Assembly (NCBI GenBank): GCA_905202605.1
Contig: CAJKSU010000012.1
Span: 1-28,040 of the forward strand
DNA: 28,040 nt
Direction: 5' to 3'
Origin: an uncultured Eubacteriales bacterium
GTDB taxonomy: Bacteria > Bacillota > Clostridia > Oscillospirales > Oscillospiraceae
In this document: piece after piece, positions 1-8,548 of the stretch
How positions within the stretch are numbered: the first letter of the stretch is position 1
Layout of the letters: each line of letters starts with the position of its first letter
Program-made: the position numbers and the translations under genes
Notes under the pieces: generated by a model
The model's database searches: none
What the model saw: only the letters and a program-made list of their open reading frames with translations
Told to the model about the DNA's origin: nothing

Positions 1-71
1 ATAATCTGTTATATAAATTATACCATGTTCTTTCAGGAGTGTCAATTCCCGCAACTAAGAAGAAATATACA

Positions 72-108
72 AAAAAGCAGTCCCAAGGGATTTTTCCTTT
101 GGGACTGC
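72..108 (-). terminator. Rho-independent terminator of hup and the long minus-strand operon
   Basis: Arms at 77-90 and 95-108 pair over 14 positions with one G-U pair and a four-base loop. On the minus strand the stem is followed directly by a run of six T. It lies 13 bases past the hup stop, so it marks the probable end of the operon. The remaining bases 1-71 are AT-rich and hold no gene I can support. Confidence 0.9.
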
Positions 109-120
109 AAGCATCCGGAT

Positions 121-396
121 TTACTTGTCGATCTTTTCCTTCAGCGCCTTGCCTGCCTTGAATACAGGCACGGTAGTAGCAGGAATCTCCACTGCCTCCT
201 TGGTACGGGGGTTGCGGCCGATGCGGGGCTCACGGTGCTTGGTTTCAAATGCGCCAAAGCCAACCAGCTGTACTCTGCCGCCGGCAGCCAGCTCCTCGCC
301 GATCACCTCCAGCATGGTGGTAATCACCTGTTCTGCGTCCTTACGGGTGGTTCCGGTTTTTTCTGCTACCTGAGCGATCAGTTCCGTCTTGTTCAT
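121..396 (-). CDS. hup: HU family DNA-binding protein
   Basis: This is a 91-residue protein of the usual HU length. It starts MNKTELIAQVAEKTG and carries the family signature GRNPRTKEAVEIPA around residues 60-73, in the beta-arm region, followed by the FKAGKALKEK C-terminal helix. HU is a homodimeric histone-like protein that bends and compacts DNA in the nucleoid. The start is supported by AAGGAG about 9 bases upstream. The gene lies 42 bases after mazG on the same strand and is followed at once by a strong terminator, so it is the last gene of the unit. I saw no separate promoter in the short gap, but HU is normally abundant, so an internal promoter is possible. Confidence 0.96.
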   Translation of the reverse strand: MNKTELIAQVAEKTGTTRKDAEQVITTMLEVIGEELAAGGRVQLVGFGAFETKHREPRIGRNPRTKEAVEIPATTVPVFKAGKALKEKIDK

Positions 397-438
397 AATT
401 CTAGTCTCCTTCTCATATGATGCCGTTCTCGGCTATAA

Positions 439-1107
439 TTATTCCCTGCCCGCATCCTTGATCTGCGAAATAAAGGCTTCACAGCAGCTATGGAGCGCCA
501 TTTCCGGATCCACTCCGTATTGTCGAGCAGCCTGAACCGCCGCAAACAGCAGCGTTCCAACCGCCTGCTCTTTATCCGGCTGCCCGGCAAGTGCCTCCGC
601 CGCCGTCGCTACCTCCGGCACTGTATCCAGTGCCGCAAGCTGCGCCTTTTCCGCTTTCTTTTGCAGCTTTTCCGCCCGCCATAGTGCGGGCAGGCTGCGT
701 GCTACTCCATCCAGCTCCTCTGCGGGAGAGGTCTGGCCCTTTTCTCTGCGCTTGATTTCGTCCCAGTCAAGATTCTTCTCCCCGCCGAACAGTGCCGGGT
801 GCCGGGAGATCATTTTCTTGACCACCGTATCGCATACATCGTCTATGGTAAAGTTTCCTGCGTCCGTCTCAATGCCTGCATGGAACACCACATGGAGCAG
901 CACATCCCCCAGTTCCTCCCGAAGATGCACCGGATCCTTCTGGTCAATTGCCTCGCAGGCCTCATAGGCCTCCTCCAGGAAATTACGGCGAATGCTCTCA
1001 TGCGTCTGACTGCTGTCCCAAGGGCAGCCATCCGGCGCACGCAACACCCGAACCAGCTCACAGAGATCGGAAAAATCATAGCGCAGTTTGCTATAAAAAT
1101 CTATCAT
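439..1107 (-). CDS. mazG: Nucleoside triphosphate pyrophosphohydrolase, MazG family
   Basis: This 222-residue protein has a single MazG domain in its N-terminal half. The metal-binding pattern is visible as EEAYEACEAID (about residues 45-55) followed by EELGDVLLHV (about 63-72). The RHPALFGG stretch near residue 102 is typical of MazG and of the C-terminal part of Bacillus YabN. The family hydrolyses non-canonical or excess NTPs to NMP and pyrophosphate, cleaning the nucleotide pool. The Lys/Glu/Ala-rich tail (about residues 145-222) is poorly conserved. The gene sits between spoVB and hup, as its counterparts do in other sporulating Firmicutes (yabM-yabN order in B. subtilis). The start is preceded by AAGGGG. 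A 93-base AT-rich gap separates it from spoVB, in which I could not define a promoter. Confidence 0.92.
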   Translation of the reverse strand: MIDFYSKLRYDFSDLCELVRVLRAPDGCPWDSSQTHESIRRNFLEEAYEACEAIDQKDPVHLREELGDVLLHVVFHAGIETDAGNFTIDDVCDTVVKKMISRHPALFGGEKNLDWDEIKRREKGQTSPAEELDGVARSLPALWRAEKLQKKAEKAQLAALDTVPEVATAAEALAGQPDKEQAVGTLLFAAVQAARQYGVDPEMALHSCCEAFISQIKDAGRE

Positions 1108-1200
1108 ACTTTCCCCTTCTTCGCAAGTGCGGACAGCGTTTTTTGTAGAATTTTTTTCTGAAAACTTTCACCGTTATTTGGTGGTTTTGTCATTCTCGGC

Positions 1201-2835
1201 TTAGTCCTCTGCGGAATTCGGGACAATATGCAGAATCCGCGCAATCAGCTGGGATTTGGGCAGCAGCTGACAGTCCTCCCATGTAATAATTTTCATGCCG
1301 TATACCAGTGCCAGATAGACCGCACCCGCAACGCATACCGACGCGATCGTAGAAAGCGCCGTGGAGCCAAGGAGATTCCATGCCGCCTCGTAGGTGAGGT
1401 AGGCCGCCACCGCCATCAGTGCCGTGGCAATCATGGGTTTGACAAACTGCTTGAGAATTCTGGGGGGCAAATCCATGGTTTTGTGCATGGCGATTACATT
1501 CAGGAACATGATTACCGCACAGTAAGCAATGGTGGCAATGGCTGCGCCATAGATATGAATTGCGCCCATGCCGATGAGTATATAGTCGGTAATGATATTT
1601 ACAAGCCCGCCCACCAGCGTGGTATAGATGGGAATGTTCACCTTGCCGTGCGCCTGAAGAATGCCGTTGGTCACGGTCACCATGCAGTTAAAGATGACCG
1701 CCACGCCCAGCAGCGCCAGAATGGGGCCTGCCACGCTCAGGGTCTTGGCGTTATAGCCATAGAGCCACTTCTGAATGGGAGAGGCCAGCACTGCCAGCCC
1801 CGCACCACAGGGCAGACCGACCAGTGCCGTCATACGAACTGCCGATTCCTCCGTACTCCGAGCCTTCCGGTAATTGCTCAGGGTCAGTGCCGCCGTTACC
1901 GTGGGAATCACACTGATGGCAAGGGGCTGCACCAGCGCAGAGGGAAGCATATAGAAGGTCTGGGCGGCGGAATAGGTTCCAAACATTGAGGTCGCCTCTT
2001 TTGCCGTCAGGCCAATGGCGTCCTGAAGCCGCCCCTGAATGATCATGGTATCCAGCGCATTGAAAATCTGAAGTCCGGCGGAGCCGATGGTAATGGGAAC
2101 CGCCAGCTTTAGCAGCTGCTTCACCGTGGCGCCGGTAGAATCCGCAGGGATGCTCCGATCTGCCTCGGTCAGCACCACCTGCTTCTTGCGGTATTGGAAA
2201 AACAGGTAAATCGCCGCAAACACCGTGCCGAGGGTTACGCCCAGAATCGCGCCCCCTGCTGCCTCGGCTACGCCTAAGCCCAAACGGAGAATCAGGAACA
2301 CCGCACCCAGACCAAGCACCAGCTTGCACAGAGCCTCAATGACCTGACTCACCGCTGTGGGAGTCATGTACTGCTGTCCCTGAAAGTATCCCCGGAACGA
2401 GCAGATAATACACACAAACAACACCGCAGGCGCCAGTGCCGCAATGGCATAGACCGCATCCGCATCCCGCATGAGACTCGCCAACTGAGGCGCAAAAATC
2501 AGCATTGCTCCGGAGCAAACAACACCTACCGCCAGAAACAGCCGCAGGCTGACCTGATAGATTTTCTGCACCTGCTGCCGCCGCCCCAACGTATTGGCCT
2601 CGGAGATCATCCGGCTCACCGCAATGGGAAGGCCGGTGGACGAGATCATCAGCAGCACATTATAGATGCTGTAGGCCACATTGAAGTGTCCAAATCCCTC
2701 GGTGCCGATGATCCGATTCATGGGAATCTTGTACAGCGCGCCAATAAGCTTGACCAGCAGTGTTCCAAAGGTCAGAATTGCAGCGCCCTGAAGAAATCCC
2801 TGCTTTTTGGTCTTCCCGGAATTTCGCTCAGCCAT
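1201..2835 (-). CDS. spoVB: SpoVB-like polysaccharide/lipid flippase (MATE/MOP superfamily)
   Basis: This is a 544-residue multi-spanning membrane protein with about 14 hydrophobic segments. It opens with a basic stretch and then a segment containing GAAILTFGTLLVKLIGALYK, which is the typical beginning of SpoVB/MurJ-like lipid flippases. The family exports lipid-linked precursors of cell wall, spore cortex or polysaccharide. I chose ATG 2835 because AAGGAG lies 7 bases upstream. The ATG overlaps the stop of the deaminase gene (ATGGCTGA), implying translational coupling. An upstream in-frame ATG at 2862 would lengthen it by 9 residues but has no comparable ribosome site. SpoVB and its vegetative paralogues cannot be told apart by sequence alone. 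The neighbouring mazG and hup match the yabM neighbourhood of Bacillus. Confidence 0.88.
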   Translation of the reverse strand: MAERNSGKTKKQGFLQGAAILTFGTLLVKLIGALYKIPMNRIIGTEGFGHFNVAYSIYNVLLMISSTGLPIAVSRMISEANTLGRRQQVQKIYQVSLRLFLAVGVVCSGAMLIFAPQLASLMRDADAVYAIAALAPAVLFVCIICSFRGYFQGQQYMTPTAVSQVIEALCKLVLGLGAVFLILRLGLGVAEAAGGAILGVTLGTVFAAIYLFFQYRKKQVVLTEADRSIPADSTGATVKQLLKLAVPITIGSAGLQIFNALDTMIIQGRLQDAIGLTAKEATSMFGTYSAAQTFYMLPSALVQPLAISVIPTVTAALTLSNYRKARSTEESAVRMTALVGLPCGAGLAVLASPIQKWLYGYNAKTLSVAGPILALLGVAVIFNCMVTVTNGILQAHGKVNIPIYTTLVGGLVNIITDYILIGMGAIHIYGAAIATIAYCAVIMFLNVIAMHKTMDLPPRILKQFVKPMIATALMAVAAYLTYEAAWNLLGSTALSTIASVCVAGAVYLALVYGMKIITWEDCQLLPKSQLIARILHIVPNSAED

Positions 2836-4156
2836 TGGGCTGCTCCTTTCCGTCATTTCCAAACATCAGGGGGATTACATAGTCATGGAACTCCCTCAGG
2901 ACGTGATCAAGGTCAATGGTTGTGTAGCGGCCGTCCTCATAGAGAACCTTGCCGCGCACCATGGTCATGCGCACATCGTGACCGGAGGCCGCATACACCA
3001 GATTGCTGATGGGGTTGTGGCAGGGGATCAGATGGGGCTGGGCAAAGTCCAGCATGATCAGATCCGCATCCATGCCCGGCGCGATCACGCCGCACTCGTT
3101 TTCCCGCCCCTGGGCTTTTGCGCCGTTGACGGTTGCCAGCTTCAATGCCTCCTGCGCCGTCAGGGAGGTGGGATTCAGGGTAGAGCCATTGGACAGCAGC
3201 GCAGCCAGCTTAACCGCCTCGAACAGGTCAGTATTGTTGGAGGAGGATACACCGTCGGTACCCAGCGCCACATTGATGCCCTTGTCCATCATCTTCCGTA
3301 CCGGCGCAATGCCGGAGGCCAGCTTCAGATTGGAGTTGGGGCAGTGAACCGCCGTAACGCCCCGGCGGGCAAAGAGATCCATATCTTCGTCCGTAAGCCA
3401 TACACAGTGCGCTGCCAGCGCCCGAACGTCCCACACATGGTAGACGTCCAGCAGCTGTGCCGGGGTCAGCCCGTACTTTTCGAGGCAGGTTTCCTGCTCG
3501 TTCTGCGTCTCGGAAACATGCACCTGCATGCCGATACCCGTGCTGATGGCGTACTCCGCCAGCGCATGCCAGACCTTATCAAAGGAGGTATACTCCGCAT
3601 GAATAGACGCCTCTATCTGAATCCGTCCGCTGTCATAGCCATGCCACTTCTCCGTCAGTGCCACCACCTCCTGAGAGGGGGTGTGGGTATCGAAGCAGTA
3701 GTCCTCGTCAAACACGGTGATGGAACGGGAGATATTTCCCTTGATGCCTGTCTCCGCCACGCACTGGCAAATATCGTCAGAAAAGTAATACATATCAGAA
3801 ACGGAGGTGGTGCCGAAGCGCAGGCATTCCGCCAGCCCCAGCAGGGTCGCAGCCCGGATGGCGCGGCTGTCCCACAGATCCTCCTTGGGGAAGACATAGT
3901 TGGTAAGCCAGTCCTGAAGATCATGGTCATCGCCATAGCCTCGCAGCGGAGTCATGGGCAGATGTGCATGGCAGTTAATAAGCCCGGGCATCAGTACCAT
4001 GCCTCTGCCGTCGATCACCCGCACCGCCTCCTCCTTGGGCGGCTCCTTGGAAATGTAGGAAATCTTACCGTCGGTCACGCCCACATAGGCTCCCGGAATT
4101 ACAGGGAGCTTGTCAATCATGGACACAGCGGAAATATTGGAAAACAGTGTGTCCAT
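2828..4156 (-). CDS. mtaD: 5-methylthioadenosine/S-adenosylhomocysteine deaminase (amidohydrolase)
   Basis: This 442-residue cytosolic metal-dependent hydrolase has its metal and catalytic residues in the expected order: NCHAHLPM (His63, His65), HVSET (His213, Glu216), His250 in AHCVWL, and GTDG (Asp301). This set is typical of the MTA/SAH deaminase branch, which deaminates the adenine ring of S-adenosylhomocysteine, methylthioadenosine or adenosine. The start at 4156 is favoured by AAAGGAG four bases upstream; a longer start at 4183 lacks one. The gene lies 40 bases after the purine nucleoside phosphorylase gene, so the inosine-type products could be cleaved by its neighbour. The exact substrate (SAH, MTA, adenosine or another aminopurine) cannot be read from sequence. 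Confidence 0.88.
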   Translation of the reverse strand: MDTLFSNISAVSMIDKLPVIPGAYVGVTDGKISYISKEPPKEEAVRVIDGRGMVLMPGLINCHAHLPMTPLRGYGDDHDLQDWLTNYVFPKEDLWDSRAIRAATLLGLAECLRFGTTSVSDMYYFSDDICQCVAETGIKGNISRSITVFDEDYCFDTHTPSQEVVALTEKWHGYDSGRIQIEASIHAEYTSFDKVWHALAEYAISTGIGMQVHVSETQNEQETCLEKYGLTPAQLLDVYHVWDVRALAAHCVWLTDEDMDLFARRGVTAVHCPNSNLKLASGIAPVRKMMDKGINVALGTDGVSSSNNTDLFEAVKLAALLSNGSTLNPTSLTAQEALKLATVNGAKAQGRENECGVIAPGMDADLIMLDFAQPHLIPCHNPISNLVYAASGHDVRMTMVRGKVLYEDGRYTTIDLDHVLREFHDYVIPLMFGNDGKEQPNG

Positions 4157-4196
4157 AGGACTCCTTTCAAATCGGCGCGGCATTCCGCCGCAGTTG

Positions 4197-5024
4197 TTAC
4201 ATAGCCTCTACGCAGTCGCAGATCAGCTGGGAAAAACGCTCCTTGGCGGCGGCAGCGGCGTCCAGCACCTCCTGTTCAGAAAGAGTCGCCCCCTCCACGA
4301 TTCCGGCGGCAGCATTGGATACCAGAGAGAAGCCCAGCACCTCCATGCCTGCATGTCCCGCCGCCAGCACCTCCGGCACGGTGCTCATGCCAACCAGATC
4401 GGCCCCAAGCACACGAATGGCGCGGATTTCTGCGGGCGTCTCATAGGACGGCCCGGGGAAGTACATATAAACTCCCTCCTTGAGATCCATGCCCTGCGCC
4501 CTTGCCACGTTCCGGGCAACATCCTGAAGCCGTGGCGTATAGAGATGGGTGGCATCTGGGAATCGGGTGCCGAATTCGTCCAGATTTTTGCCCCGGAGGG
4601 GCGAATCCATGAAAAACTTGATGTGATCGGTAATCAGGCAGATATCCCCCACCCGCAGGTCGAGGTTCACGCCGCCGCAGGCATTGGTAATCACCAGCTT
4701 GTCACAGCCCAGCAGCCGCAGCACCCGCAGCGGGAAGCAAACCTCCTCAAAGGTATAGCCTTCATAGGCATGGAGCCTCCCCTGCATAACGGCAACGTTC
4801 TTTCCAGCCAATGTGCCGAATACCAGCTGCCCCTTATGTCCGGGTGCGGTGGAAACCGAGAAGCCCGGAATTTCTTTATAAGGAATGACAATGGGGTTCT
4901 CCGCTAAATCTGCCATGTCTCCAAGGCCGGAGCCAAGGATCATAGCGATCTCCGGCCGGAAACCGGAAAGACGCTGTGCCACCGCATCGGCAGCTTTCTG
5001 ATAGTCCGCAAAGGTATAACGCAT
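4197..5024 (-). CDS. punA: Purine nucleoside phosphorylase, trimeric PNP family
   Basis: This 275-residue protein has the full motif set of the trimeric, 6-oxopurine-specific phosphorylases. These are GSGLG (31-35) and PGHKGQ (61-66) for phosphate binding, QGRLHAYEGY (81-90), TNACGG (113-118), GPSYETPAEI (191-200), the GMSTVPE segment (212-218) and SNAAAG (236-241). The Asn in the last motif normally selects hypoxanthine and guanine bases. It cleaves inosine, guanosine and their deoxy forms with phosphate, giving base and ribose-1-phosphate. A ribosome site (AAGGATG) lies 7 bases ahead of ATG 5024. It is flanked by a kinase-like gene and the deaminase, making a small nucleoside-salvage group inside the operon. 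Confidence 0.94.
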   Translation of the reverse strand: MRYTFADYQKAADAVAQRLSGFRPEIAMILGSGLGDMADLAENPIVIPYKEIPGFSVSTAPGHKGQLVFGTLAGKNVAVMQGRLHAYEGYTFEEVCFPLRVLRLLGCDKLVITNACGGVNLDLRVGDICLITDHIKFFMDSPLRGKNLDEFGTRFPDATHLYTPRLQDVARNVARAQGMDLKEGVYMYFPGPSYETPAEIRAIRVLGADLVGMSTVPEVLAAGHAGMEVLGFSLVSNAAAGIVEGATLSEQEVLDAAAAAKERFSQLICDCVEAM

Positions 5025-5050
5025 CGCATTTCATCCTTTCGTATGGTAAA

Positions 5051-5980
5051 TCACAACGGCGTTGTGCCGATAAACTCCCGCAATATGGATTCCGCCGGAA
5101 CCAGCCGGTTATCCAGCGGCGCAATATGGGAAAGTCCCCGAAGTGCCGCCTGCACCTCGGCATAAGCCGGAACCTGCTCCGGCAGCTCCCGCAGCAGTGG
5201 GGTAATATAGGGCTGCAGCGCCTGAAGCTCATAGCCCAAGGTGGTATCCACCACACCGTGCGCCTGCGCCTGATGGGGCTCGATGTAAATTTTCTCGCTG
5301 GCAAGGACATTATCCCACAGCTGGAGGCTGTACTCCGCTGTTGCCCCCCGGAACTGATAGTCCCGGACGATTCGGCGCATCAGCCGCAGCTGCTGAGTGC
5401 TGCACAGTTCCTCCCCGCCAAGGCCAAAGGAGGACACCGGAGATACATAGAGCCTGCACGCCTCCGGATGCTGCTGGGTAAACCGCTCATTGAGCGCATG
5501 AATCCCCTCAAAGATAAACACATCCCCCGGCGTAATATCCAGATGGATGCTCCTCCCCTCCATCCGGGAGTGAGTGGGGAAGCTGTAGATGGGAACGTCA
5601 ATGGGCATCCCCTGCTCCAGCATTGCAAAATGCTCGTTGAGCAGCGGAATATCCATGCACCCCGGAGCCTCCAGATCCCGTTGTCCGTCGGCGGTCATAG
5701 GGAACTCCAGGTCATCCCAAGGCCGAAAGTAGTTATCCATCGAAATGAGGTGGGCAGGGATCCCCTCCCCAATTAGCAGATCCCGCAGTCTGCGGCCTGT
5801 GGTGGTTTTGCTGGAGCCGGAAGGCCCGGACAGGAGCACCACCGGGGACAGGGTGCGGTTTCCCTTTACCAGCTCCGCCACCCGGTCAATCTGCCGGCTG
5901 TAGTGCCGCTCCCATCCATCGATGGCAGCCGAGGCATCCTGCTGGAGCTGCAAGGAGACTTCATTGAGATCATAAATCAC
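5051..5980 (-). CDS. Uridine kinase-like P-loop nucleoside kinase
   Basis: This 309-residue P-loop kinase has a Walker A motif GPSGSSKT at residues 52-59, followed by SMDNYF and a VFIFEGIHALN segment, as in the uridine kinase/phosphoribulokinase superfamily. The likely reaction is phosphorylation of uridine or cytidine to the monophosphate in pyrimidine salvage. It is longer than classic Udk (about 210 residues) because of an N-terminal helical extension and a roughly 80-residue C-terminal part that I cannot assign. The start is GTG at 5980, with GGGAGGTGA just upstream. The GTG overlaps the hemZ stop (GTGA, four bases), so the two are probably translationally coupled. The exact substrate is inferred from family only. 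Confidence 0.82.
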   Translation of the reverse strand: MIYDLNEVSLQLQQDASAAIDGWERHYSRQIDRVAELVKGNRTLSPVVLLSGPSGSSKTTTGRRLRDLLIGEGIPAHLISMDNYFRPWDDLEFPMTADGQRDLEAPGCMDIPLLNEHFAMLEQGMPIDVPIYSFPTHSRMEGRSIHLDITPGDVFIFEGIHALNERFTQQHPEACRLYVSPVSSFGLGGEELCSTQQLRLMRRIVRDYQFRGATAEYSLQLWDNVLASEKIYIEPHQAQAHGVVDTTLGYELQALQPYITPLLRELPEQVPAYAEVQAALRGLSHIAPLDNRLVPAESILREFIGTTPL

Positions 5981-7416
5981 AGGATCACCTCCCGTTTTTT
6001 GCGGCAGATCTCCTCGATATCCCGGATATACTCCTGCGGATATTTCGGATTGGTCAGCCGGGTCACCTGAGTGCCGGAAATGGTTTTGGTCACACCGCCG
6101 GATCCCAGAGACAAAATAGAATGGAGTTCCTCCATCATATATATATTGTAAAGATTATCATATCCATACCTGCTCCAGCCTACATTTTCAAAGCTGCCGG
6201 TCATATATTTCTGCCGGTAGAGATAATAGGGATGATACTCCGCATCCCGCAGGGAACGGGATGCAAAGGAGAGCATTTCCTCCACCATCGCCGCCGTGGG
6301 CAGCACCGTGCGCTTTTCGTAGTACAGCGTCGCCGCCTTTTTCAGTGCCAGCGTATGAACAGTAATATTGGAAGGATGCAGCGCTAGCACCTGTTCCATG
6401 GTATGCCGGAATCCCTCTGGGGTGTCTCCGGGCAGCCCTGCAATCAAGTCCATATTGATATCGGAATGTCCAGCCTCCACTGCCTGTCCATAAGCCCGGA
6501 GAATATCGGCGCTGGTATGGCTGCGCCCCATGATCTCCAGCACCCGGTCATCCATGGTCTGGGGATTGATGCTGATTCGGGTAGCGCCCCCCTGCCGGAT
6601 GGCAAGGAGCTTTTCCGGATCCAGCGTATCCGGGCGTCCCGCTTCCACGGTGAATTCCAGACATTCTGACAGGTCAAAGGCCTGATGCAGGGTGTCCAGC
6701 AGCCAGCGAAGCTCCTCCGCTGACAGGGTAGTGGGCGTTCCGCCGCCGATATAGACCGTGCGGATGCGGTGGGGATGGCGTTTCAAGCCCTCCGCCGCCG
6801 CACAGATCTCCTGTTCCAGCGCCTTTAAATACACCGGGATCAGCTTCCGGGACTTTTCCGTTGCCGCAGAGACAAAGCTGCAATAGATGCACCGGGTGGG
6901 GCAAAAGGGAATGCCCACATACAGGGAGATATCCCCCTCCCGCTGCCGGGACAGTGCCGCCATGGTGGACTCCGCTGCGTCAAGGCACAGCGCCCGCCGC
7001 TGGGACGACACATCATAGACCTCCCGCAGCATCCGATCCGCAGACACTCGATTTCCCCCGGCCATCAGATGCCGGGACACCAGCTTCGTGGGCCGCACAC
7101 CGGACAGCGCCCCCCAGGAAGGTGGTGCGTCCAGAAAATGCAGTGCCGCCCGGTAAAAGCTCTGCCGAAGAATCTGGCGCCGCAGCGGCTCCGTAATTCT
7201 CTCCCTTCGGCACCGGGCAATCCCCCTCGCCGTTTCACCGTTTCGGGTAATTTTTGCCGTTGCCGTTATCCAGCTTTCCCCCTGATGCAGCGTGGAAACT
7301 GCGCCGTCCCCGGTAAAATCCTCCTGAATGTATTCGATTTTCTCCTGTGGGAACAGGATCAGTGCCAGCTGTTCCATGGCATAACGGCTGTCATGCCCAA
7401 TCAGTCGCAGCTTCAT
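5977..7416 (-). CDS. hemZ: Coproporphyrinogen III oxidase-like radical SAM protein, HemZ type
   Basis: This 479-residue protein has an N-terminal region of about 165 residues specific to the HemZ group, then the radical SAM domain. The 4Fe-4S motif is FCPTRCIYC (Cys172, Cys176, Cys179), followed by the SAM-binding GGGTPT at 224-229. The HemN/HemZ family catalyses or resembles oxygen-independent oxidative decarboxylation of coproporphyrinogen III. HemZ proteins in anaerobes without a full haem pathway may act on other substrates, so the reaction is inferred. No other haem gene is in view. It overlaps the upstream MBL gene by four bases (ATGA) and the following kinase gene by four bases. Its own ribosome site is weak, which fits coupling. 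Confidence 0.88.
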   Translation of the reverse strand: MKLRLIGHDSRYAMEQLALILFPQEKIEYIQEDFTGDGAVSTLHQGESWITATAKITRNGETARGIARCRRERITEPLRRQILRQSFYRAALHFLDAPPSWGALSGVRPTKLVSRHLMAGGNRVSADRMLREVYDVSSQRRALCLDAAESTMAALSRQREGDISLYVGIPFCPTRCIYCSFVSAATEKSRKLIPVYLKALEQEICAAAEGLKRHPHRIRTVYIGGGTPTTLSAEELRWLLDTLHQAFDLSECLEFTVEAGRPDTLDPEKLLAIRQGGATRISINPQTMDDRVLEIMGRSHTSADILRAYGQAVEAGHSDINMDLIAGLPGDTPEGFRHTMEQVLALHPSNITVHTLALKKAATLYYEKRTVLPTAAMVEEMLSFASRSLRDAEYHPYYLYRQKYMTGSFENVGWSRYGYDNLYNIYMMEELHSILSLGSGGVTKTISGTQVTRLTNPKYPQEYIRDIEEICRKKREVIL

Positions 7417-8027
7417 CCCAGCGCCGACTGCATAAACATGTTGGTCTTCCGCTCCCGCTCCAGCGTTGTGGAGCCGGTATGCCCGGAGAGCACGGTATAA
7501 TCCCCCTTCAGCTCATAGAGCCGCCGCAGAGATGCGCACATCTCCGTCCAGCTGCCGCCGGGGAAATCCGTCCGTCCGCAGGAACCCTGGAACAGGGTGT
7601 CTCCAGAGAAGATTACGTCCCCGGCGATCAGGCAGACTGAGCCGGGAGTATGCCCCGGCGTTTCCAGAACCAGGAAGGCGATAGAATCCATGGTGACGGT
7701 ATCGCCGTCCTTCCAGTCCGTCACCATCTCCGGAGCCAGCGCCACGTTTTCATGGAACACGGCCTCCAACTTCAGATCCTTGTGGGACATATAGACCCTC
7801 GGCTCCGATCCGCAGGTTTCCATCAGCTCCGGCACGCCGGTGATATGGTCAAAATGCCCGTGGGTCAGGAGAATATACCGGAGGGTCAGGCCATTCTTCC
7901 GGAGTCGATCCGCAAGATATGCTCCGTCGTCACCGGGATCGATCACCGCGGCGTTTTTCGTATGCTCATCCCAGACAATATAGCAATTGGTCATCAGCTG
8001 GCCAACCTGCTGTACTTCTATTTTCAT
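7413..8027 (-). CDS. MBL-fold metallo-hydrolase (glyoxalase II-like)
   Basis: This 204-residue metallo-beta-lactamase-fold protein has the HGHFDH zinc motif at 56-61, PGHTPGS with His126, SGDTLF with Asp143, and a terminal SGHTG with His183. That is the complete dinuclear metal set of the hydroxyacylglutathione hydrolase-like group (COG0491). Short versions of this size without the C-terminal glutathione-binding domain are common beside rel and hemZ in Clostridia, and their substrate is unknown. They hydrolyse thioesters in general, but glyoxalase II activity should not be assumed. The start has AAAGGAG eight bases upstream. Seventy-four bases separate it from dtd. Confidence 0.9.
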   Translation of the reverse strand: MKIEVQQVGQLMTNCYIVWDEHTKNAAVIDPGDDGAYLADRLRKNGLTLRYILLTHGHFDHITGVPELMETCGSEPRVYMSHKDLKLEAVFHENVALAPEMVTDWKDGDTVTMDSIAFLVLETPGHTPGSVCLIAGDVIFSGDTLFQGSCGRTDFPGGSWTEMCASLRRLYELKGDYTVLSGHTGSTTLERERKTNMFMQSALG

Positions 8028-8101
8028 AGGAATAACTCCTTTCGTAGGGAGATTTGTTCTGCTTCCAATAATTTCTGTCGTTTCTCGCCATCCAAGGCTC
8101 C

Positions 8102-8548
8102 TTACAGTTCTTCGGAATCCACAATCAGCGTCACCGGCCCGTCATTGACGGACTCCACCAGCATGTGCGCACCGAAAATTCCGTGCTGGGGCGGATAGCC
8201 CAGCGCCGCGCACTGCTGCAAAAATCGCTCATAGAGTGCCTCCGCCTTGTCCGGCGCTGCCGCACCGAAGAAATCCGGACGGCGCCCCTTTTTGCAGCTG
8301 CCGTACAGGGTAAACTGGCTCACCACCAGCACCTGCCCGCCCACCGATTCCAGCCCAAGGTTCATCTTCCCCTGATCGTCAGTAAAGATCCTTAGGCTCA
8401 GGAGCTTTTTGCACAGTTTATCACAATCCTGAGGCGTGTCCTCCGGGCCAACACCCAGAAGGATCAGAAAGCCCCGCCCGATCTGCCCGGTGATCGCTCC
8501 GTCCACTGTGACCGTGGCGGAGGATACCCGCGTCAATACCGCGCGCAT
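8102..8548 (-). CDS. dtd: D-aminoacyl-tRNA deacylase
   Basis: This 148-residue protein has the usual Dtd length. It begins MRAVLTRVSSATVTVDG, has the SQFTLYGSCKKGRRPDF catalytic segment (about residues 77-93), and carries the NDGPVT cross-subunit Gly-Pro motif near 134-139. Dtd removes D-amino acids (and glycine from mischarged tRNA-Ala) from tRNA, preserving chirality in translation. The ATG overlaps the rel stop by one base (TGATG), so the pair is probably translationally coupled. The rel-dtd adjacency is conserved across Firmicutes. Confidence 0.96.
   Translation of the reverse strand: MRAVLTRVSSATVTVDGAITGQIGRGFLILLGVGPEDTPQDCDKLCKKLLSLRIFTDDQGKMNLGLESVGGQVLVVSQFTLYGSCKKGRRPDFFGAAAPDKAEALYERFLQQCAALGYPPQHGIFGAHMLVESVNDGPVTLIVDSEEL

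Noticed and set aside
1108..1200. A promoter in the AT-rich gap between spoVB and mazG
   Set aside because: No -35/-10 pair with acceptable spacing could be found by eye. The gap alone is not evidence for a promoter.
2807..4204. A 465-codon plus-strand open frame opposite the deaminase gene
   Set aside because: The minus-strand frame has all metal-binding motifs of an amidohydrolase, so the plus-strand frame is a shadow.
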